The notes under the pieces are model-generated. The model was not told the DNA's origin and did not search any database. It saw only the letters and a list, made by a program, of their open reading frames with translations. Shown here piece by piece: positions 14,085 through 18,839 of a stretch of DNA of 18,839 nt. Numbering within the stretch: the stretch's first letter is position 1; every line of letters begins with the position of its first letter. The translations under genes were made by a program, and so were the position numbers. The stretch is from an uncultured Cellvibrio sp. (GTDB taxonomy: Bacteria; Pseudomonadota; Gammaproteobacteria; Pseudomonadales; Cellvibrionaceae). The stretch lies in assembly GCA_946886255.1 (NCBI GenBank), contig CAMPIG010000039.1:1-18839 (forward strand), in the 5' to 3' direction.

Positions 14085-14768
14085 TCAACCACAATTTAAA
14101 TCACGATCCAGATCCACCAACCGCTCAGGCGTTCCCACATCACTCCACACGCCTTCATAAACCTCCGCCGTTAATCGCCCGTGTGCGATCTCATGCCGCA
14201 GCACTTCACCCAGAGGAAATTTTTCCCGGCATTGCGGATACTCCGCGATCATCTGCGGGCGCAATAGACTGATGCCGGCAAAGGTGTAACGCGGTTGATC
14301 GGGATCAGTTACCAGCAAACCATCCTGCGCTAACGCAAAATCGCCGGCGGGATGGAATGCCGGGTTGGGTACCAGTACCAGATGTCCACTGAATTGCCGA
14401 TCCAAAGAATGACGAATTAAATTCTGCAAGGGGTAATCGCTCCAGACATCACCATTGACCAATACAAAAGGTTCATCACCCAACAGCGGCAAGGCTTTCA
14501 AAATTGCTCCGGCAGTTTCCAGTGGTTCCGGTTCTTCGGAATATTCCACCTGCACATTAAAACGGCTGCCGTCACCGACAAAGGCGCGAATTTTTTCGCC
14601 GAGATAGGCCAGGTTAATCGCCACCTGGCGAATACCAGCCGCCTGCAAATTTTCCAGATGGTATTGCAACAGGGGTTTGCCGCCGACGGACAACAAGGGT
14701 TTGGGTAAGTGATCAGTCAAGGGACGCATGCGCTGACCGAGGCCGGCGGCGAGGATCATGGCTTTCAC
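14085..14768 (-). CDS. murU: N-acetylmuramate alpha-1-phosphate uridylyltransferase
   Basis: Transfers UMP to MurNAc 1-phosphate to give UDP-MurNAc in the cell-wall recycling bypass that avoids de novo MurA/MurB synthesis. It is 227 aa from the GTG at 14768, with the nucleotidyltransferase signature AMILAAGLGQRMRPLTD followed by PKPLL, EPLETAGAILKALPLLGD, and metal-binding Asp107 in LVNGDVWSD. The C-terminal GVWSDVGTPERL is typical of MurU. The GTG was chosen because it gives VKAMILAAG, the family N-terminus, and because it overlaps the amgK stop in a GTGA arrangement; the open frame 13 codons upstream lies inside amgK. The sequence is nearer to MurU than to glucose-1-phosphate thymidylyltransferase, and the amgK neighbour settles it. 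Confidence 0.93.
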   Translation of the reverse strand: MKAMILAAGLGQRMRPLTDHLPKPLLSVGGKPLLQYHLENLQAAGIRQVAINLAYLGEKIRAFVGDGSRFNVQVEYSEEPEPLETAGAILKALPLLGDEPFVLVNGDVWSDYPLQNLIRHSLDRQFSGHLVLVPNPAFHPAGDFALAQDGLLVTDPDQPRYTFAGISLLRPQMIAEYPQCREKFPLGEVLRHEIAHGRLTAEVYEGVWSDVGTPERLVDLDRDLNCG

Positions 14769-15862
14769 GCGCTTGCATCTCCGGCTTGATGGTAGTCGGT
14801 GTACCAACTTTGTTGTTCGACCAGAGGCAACAGCTGTTGCTCAAACCAATCGACGAATTCACTCAGTTGTGGATAGTCCCGCGCAACCTCCAGTGTGTAG
14901 CGCAACACCAGCGGCAGATCCGCCAGATAATGATCTTTGCCGTCACGCAGGTGCAGCCGGGCGAAGATGCCCAACACTTTGATATGTCGTTGCAGGCCCA
15001 TCCAATCAACCCAACGCAGATAAGTGGTCTCATCAACCGCCGGTATAACACCGACCTCCATCGCCATATTGCCGTAACTGAGCGCCCAGCGTTTAACATC
15101 ATCCCGGGGCCAGCGGATGTAGCAATCGCGCAGCAGGGAAACCAGGTCATAGGCAAAGGGACCCTGCACAGCGCCCTGGAAATCGATAACGCCGATCTGC
15201 CCTGAATCGCACAACAGCAGGTTGCGGGAGTGATAGTCGCGATGGACCAGCAGTTGCGGTTGTTCCAATGCCGAGGCTTCAAGCTGCGTAAACACCGCTT
15301 GCAGGAGCGCCTGCTCCGCCTGACTCAATGAATAACCAAGTAATTTTTCAACGAACCATTCGCTGAAGATAGTCAATTCCCGCCGCAACATGGCTTGGTC
15401 ATAATGCGGCAGCTCCACCGGGATGTCAGTCGCCTGCTGCAAGCGCAACAGGACCATCAGGGCTTCGCCGTAGAGGGTGCAGGCGGTGTCCTGGGTTAAT
15501 TCATGGCGCAATAGTCGATCACCAAAGTCTTCCACCAACAAAAAACCCTGCGCCGCATCGGCGGCTATGACGGTCGGTGCGTTTACGCCGCAATGACGCA
15601 GGTAACGTGCGAGTTTGACAAAGAGGGCAGTGTCCTCAGTTTCTGGCGGGGCATCTACCGCCAGGAACGGCGGTTGACCGGTAAGGGGAGATTGCGCGCG
15701 GTAATAACGGCGAAATCCGGCATCGGAACCCAAGCTTTCCAGTACCAGTTGATCTGCCAGTGTTTCAGGTAACAATGCCCGAAGATTCTGGCGCGTCCAG
15801 TGTGTTAGCGCTTGCTTACGATTTTCTATAGTTTGTGCAATTAGGTCCTGGGGATCACTCAT
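14765..15862 (-). CDS. amgK: Anomeric N-acetylmuramate/N-acetylglucosamine kinase
   Basis: Phosphorylates recovered MurNAc (and GlcNAc) at the anomeric carbon, supplying MurU. The 365-aa protein has the aminoglycoside-phosphotransferase fold. The Brenner motif LLVHRDYHSRNLL has catalytic Asp209 and Asn214; metal-binding Asp227 lies in GVIDFQGAVQGPFAYD. The N-lobe shows GSDAGFRRYYR and FLLVEDFGDRLL. It starts at ATG with no strong Shine-Dalgarno. The last 4 nt overlap the murU start, so the two enzymes of the pathway are translationally coupled. It is divergent from lptD, as in Pseudomonas. This pathway underlies intrinsic fosfomycin tolerance in pseudomonads (known for the family). Confidence 0.94.
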   Translation of the reverse strand: MSDPQDLIAQTIENRKQALTHWTRQNLRALLPETLADQLVLESLGSDAGFRRYYRAQSPLTGQPPFLAVDAPPETEDTALFVKLARYLRHCGVNAPTVIAADAAQGFLLVEDFGDRLLRHELTQDTACTLYGEALMVLLRLQQATDIPVELPHYDQAMLRRELTIFSEWFVEKLLGYSLSQAEQALLQAVFTQLEASALEQPQLLVHRDYHSRNLLLCDSGQIGVIDFQGAVQGPFAYDLVSLLRDCYIRWPRDDVKRWALSYGNMAMEVGVIPAVDETTYLRWVDWMGLQRHIKVLGIFARLHLRDGKDHYLADLPLVLRYTLEVARDYPQLSEFVDWFEQQLLPLVEQQSWYTDYHQAGDASA

Positions 15863-16248
15863 CCTGACTCCGTGACATAGAAGTTTGGGGCGGCTGTGGA
15901 CCGAGATGCGCTACATCGACATTCCGGTGAGACCAGCACCGCAGACAAAACGGCTCCCATAAAACCCCAAATTCTGAAGGCTGACAAGGTCTGCCTGACG
16001 GCAAACTTCACAGCCTCAACCAATTGCCTTCGCTATTGTCAGAGACGGATTCATTCCAAGCACCGGCGTATTCAAGTAGAATCGCGGCTATTTCATCCAC
16101 GGAAACCGCCAAAGATCGCCGGGCCGGATCATTTGATAAAGCGATAACAGCCATCAATGAAGATATCTTTTCCCGATACAGCAAGCTTTTTGCGCGCTTC
16201 CGTAGCAGGCACTTATCGCCGCCCAACTTTTATATTGAGATGCTGTTG
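15863..16248. other. amgK-lptD divergent intergenic region (386 nt)
   Basis: No gene is seen here. It should carry the divergent promoters for amgK and lptD. The lptD frame is open back to 16024, but that extension shows no LptD similarity and would bury the signal peptide. One sigma-70-like promoter is listed separately; no sigma-E type (GAACTT..TCTGA) promoter was found. Confidence 0.6.
16054..16082 (+). promoter_or_regulatory. Sigma-70-like promoter candidate for lptD
   Basis: TTCCAA (16054-16059) and TAGAAT (16077-16082) are separated by 17 nt. The start would leave a 5' untranslated region of about 160 nt before the lptD ATG. Confidence 0.35.
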
Positions 16249-18807
16249 ATGGCTGTAGCTACGCGCACTTCCTCCCTGTTCCGCCCTTCCCTGTTAGCTG
16301 TCGCGCTGGCTGAACTCCGCCAGCAACTGCGCCCCACAGGTGCGCTGGTACTGTCGCTGGGCTTGCTGGCCGCGCCCGCACTGGCCGATGAGACGTCTCA
16401 AAAACAGACGGAATCCGGGCGCAATCTTGACTGGGTGCCCATGGAGCAACTGACCGAGGCACAGAAAGCCGTCATGCCCAGCGGTTGTTGCGGCGCTTAT
16501 GTCCCCCCCGAGCGGACCGACCCGGACGCCAACCTGGAACCGGCCAATGCCTCGGTTCGCGCTACCGCCGACTCCTCGGAAACCCAAGGCCAAACCACCG
16601 TCATCATGAGCGGTGATGTGCAGCTGACCCAAGGTAATCGCTCCCTCAAGGCTGATAAAGCGGTCTTTAACCAGGCCACTCGCGAAGCGGAAATCAATGG
16701 CGATATCGAGATTCGCGAGCCGGGCATGCTACTGCATGCCGAGCAGGCGCAAATGCATATCGACAGTGGTGATGCCACCCTGGAAAACGCGGAGTTCGTA
16801 CTTTATGAGTCACGCATTCGCGGCACAGCGGAAAGCCTGAAAAAATTCGGCAGCAACATCATTGTGCTGAACGACAGCCGCTTTACCAGTTGCGAACCGG
16901 ACAGCAACCTCTGGTCGGTGGCCGGTTCAGAAGTAAAGATCAATCAGGAAAAGCGCTACGGCACTGCCAAGCACATGCGCATCAACATCAAGGATATTCC
17001 GGTCATGTATTCACCCTACCTGCGTTTTCCGGTAGGCAAAGATCGCCTCACCGGCTTCCTGTTTCCCTCAATGAGTTTTGACACTGATACCGTTGTTGAA
17101 GACTTCGCACTGCCGTTTTACTGGAACATGGCCCCCAACTACGACATGTTGATTACGCCCCGTTACATCGACCGCCACGGCACCGGCGTCGACACCGAAT
17201 TCCGGCATATGTCGACGCAGTTCGACACCATCATCAACGGCGCTTTCCTTGGCGATGATGAAGGCGATTACAGTGCGCGGGAGCTGGAGCGAATCAACGA
17301 AGGCTTGCGCGAAGATTACACCGGCAAAGACCGCTGGCTTTACAGCCTGAACCAAACCGGCGGACGCGGCCAGCGCTGGAGTACCACCATTGATTACACC
17401 GAGATCAGCGACATTGACTATCTGCGCGACTTCAACCGCAGCGGTGTGGATACCAATCGACAGCCCAATATCGCCAAGGTCGCCACCGCCAGTTACCGCA
17501 CGGACAACTGGCTGGTGAGCGCCAAAGCCCAGGAATTTCGCGTGCTGGTGGAAGAAAGCCAGATTCCTTACCGCGAATTGCCACGCATCAATGCCGATGG
17601 CAATTACCGTTTGGGCGATTGGCTACTTGAGTTAAATAACGAGTACGTCAATTTTGACCTCAACAGTTTTTACGAACTTGATACCACCAATACCTTGCTG
17701 GGCGAACGCCTGCGCACCGACTACGGCCTGACCTGGGACAAGGAATTCGCCTGGGGTTTCTTCAAGCCCGGTGCGGCGGTGAAAACGTTGAATTACCAGC
17801 TCGACAACGGTGCGCTGAATGAAACAGCCAATGATTCGCCGTCGCTGACCGTGCCGCAAGGCAGCCTGGATATGGGATTATTCTTCGAGCGCGAAACCAA
17901 TCTATTCAGCAACAGTTTTATCCAGACCCTTGAGCCGCGCGTCTTTTATTTTTACAGCGACTACGAAGACCACAGCGAGCTCTATAACCTCACTGCCAAT
18001 AATCGTTATATCAATTTTGATACATCAGAATTGACCTTTACTTACGGCCAGCTGTTTCGCGAATCGCGCTTCTCTGGCGGCGACCGTATTGATGATGCCA
18101 ATCAAGTCGCCGTGGGTTTATCCAGCGCGTTAATTTCCAGCAGCACTGGCATCGAACGTTTGCGCATGAGCATCGGCCAGATCTATTACCAGAAAGACCG
18201 TCGCGTGGTGGTCGCTAATAACGCCGATGATGACGATAAATATTCACGCCGCGATTCAGAATTAGCGGGCCAGATCAGCGGCCAGATCGGCGATTCCTTG
18301 CGTTTCACCAGCGATGTAGCCTATGACCATAAGGATTCACACCTGACCAGCGCCAGCGCCAGCCTTAATTATATGGACGATGCTTATCGCATCTTCAACT
18401 TGTCCTATCGCTATACGCGCAATCCGCAGATGATCAATCCATCTAACCCGGTGCCGGTTCTCGAATCGACCCTGGATCAACTGGACGCGTCGATGATCTG
18501 GCCAGTCAATGACCAGTGGAGTCTGATTGCGCGCAGCAACTACGACTTCACCTACAATCTGGAACTCGATACCTTTGCCGGACTCGAATACAGCGATTGT
18601 TGCTACCGCATCCGTCTGCTGGGCCGCCGCTGGTTGAACTTTGATTACAACGCTAACTTCCTGAAGACCGCCACCCAGGACGATTACGATCAAGGATTCT
18701 TTGTCGACATCCAACTCAAAGGTCTGGGCAGTATCAGTGAACGTATCGGCAAGTTACTCGACAAAGCCATCATCGGTTACAGCGCACGGGAAGAATCCAT
18801 GCGCTAA
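16249..18807 (+). CDS. lptD: LPS-assembly protein LptD, outer-membrane translocon
   Basis: Outer-membrane beta-barrel that, with LptE, inserts lipopolysaccharide into the outer leaflet. The product is about 852 aa and complete. A long signal peptide ends near LLAAPALADE. The N-terminal OstA/LptA-like beta-jellyroll contains TTVIMSGDVQLTQGNRSLKAD and RGTAESLKKFGSNI; the barrel starts around FPVGKDRLTGFLFPS. Cysteines are Cys80-Cys81 (SGCCGAY), Cys215 (FTSCEP) and Cys784-Cys785 (SDCCYRIRL), which suit the inter-domain disulfides of LptD; the doubled N-terminal cysteine is unusual. The C-terminus (GFFVDIQLKGLGS) is complete. ATGs at 16240 and 16249 compete; 16249 is preferred because GAG lies 9 nt upstream of it. 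surA would be expected next but lies outside the window. Confidence 0.95.
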   Translation: MAVATRTSSLFRPSLLAVALAELRQQLRPTGALVLSLGLLAAPALADETSQKQTESGRNLDWVPMEQLTEAQKAVMPSGCCGAYVPPERTDPDANLEPANASVRATADSSETQGQTTVIMSGDVQLTQGNRSLKADKAVFNQATREAEINGDIEIREPGMLLHAEQAQMHIDSGDATLENAEFVLYESRIRGTAESLKKFGSNIIVLNDSRFTSCEPDSNLWSVAGSEVKINQEKRYGTAKHMRINIKDIPVMYSPYLRFPVGKDRLTGFLFPSMSFDTDTVVEDFALPFYWNMAPNYDMLITPRYIDRHGTGVDTEFRHMSTQFDTIINGAFLGDDEGDYSARELERINEGLREDYTGKDRWLYSLNQTGGRGQRWSTTIDYTEISDIDYLRDFNRSGVDTNRQPNIAKVATASYRTDNWLVSAKAQEFRVLVEESQIPYRELPRINADGNYRLGDWLLELNNEYVNFDLNSFYELDTTNTLLGERLRTDYGLTWDKEFAWGFFKPGAAVKTLNYQLDNGALNETANDSPSLTVPQGSLDMGLFFERETNLFSNSFIQTLEPRVFYFYSDYEDHSELYNLTANNRYINFDTSELTFTYGQLFRESRFSGGDRIDDANQVAVGLSSALISSSTGIERLRMSIGQIYYQKDRRVVVANNADDDDKYSRRDSELAGQISGQIGDSLRFTSDVAYDHKDSHLTSASASLNYMDDAYRIFNLSYRYTRNPQMINPSNPVPVLESTLDQLDASMIWPVNDQWSLIARSNYDFTYNLELDTFAGLEYSDCCYRIRLLGRRWLNFDYNANFLKTATQDDYDQGFFVDIQLKGLGSISERIGKLLDKAIIGYSAREESMR

Positions 18808-18839
18808 ACATTTCAGGACCAGATCAATCCGGCACCTGT

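Noticed and set aside
16141..16180. AAGATATCTT palindrome and TTGATA as an lptD promoter
   Set aside because: No -10 at proper spacing from TTGATA; the TTCCAA-17-TAGAAT pair upstream is better.
15863..16239. Sigma-E promoter for lptD as in E. coli
   Set aside because: AACTT occurs near 16003 but no TCTGA-like box lies 15-17 nt downstream.

Overview
The window is a chromosomal segment of a gammaproteobacterium. Gene content and order fit the Pseudomonas/Cellvibrio side of the class. TrpGDC-Vfr-YhfA(OsmC)-Coq7 and MurU-AmgK-LptD follow the order I remember from Pseudomonas. The secreted GH3 enzyme and the joined trpEGDC operon suggest a polysaccharide-degrading relative such as the Cellvibrionaceae. 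That assignment is inferred from protein resemblance and synteny, without a search.

Layout. (1) 1-1389, minus: the first 463 codons of an exported GH3 beta-glycosidase; a 12-bp palindrome overlaps the -35 box of its likely promoter. (2) 1556-3459: coq7, an exported solute-binding-like protein, and an OsmC/YhfA protein. (3) 3720-4355: the cAMP receptor protein vfr/crp, starting at TTG. A 90-bp nested-palindrome element, probably a MITE-like repeat, and a bidirectional terminator follow it. (4) 9716-4569, minus: rpe, a long leader with a probable 20-residue leader peptide, then trpE, trpG, trpD and trpC, covering chorismate to indole-glycerol phosphate. (5) 9832-10875: an exported DUF3530-type protein. 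(6) 11034-13923: a membrane Ser/Thr protein kinase and a secreted protein of unknown function, 16 nt apart. (7) 14085-15862, minus: murU and amgK (peptidoglycan sugar recycling), translationally coupled. (8) 16249-18807: lptD, the outer-membrane LPS translocon.

Most genes are core metabolism or envelope biogenesis. The least ordinary parts are the kinase/secreted-protein pair and the trpE leader. The kinase has five N-terminal Thr motifs spaced exactly 14 residues apart and five C-terminal, probably periplasmic, repeats each with a cysteine pair. The trpE leader carries a well-placed Shine-Dalgarno and small ORF, a 35-nt imperfect tandem repeat, and two upstream AACCGGTT palindromes. No tRNA, rRNA, CRISPR array, complete insertion sequence or prophage gene was seen.
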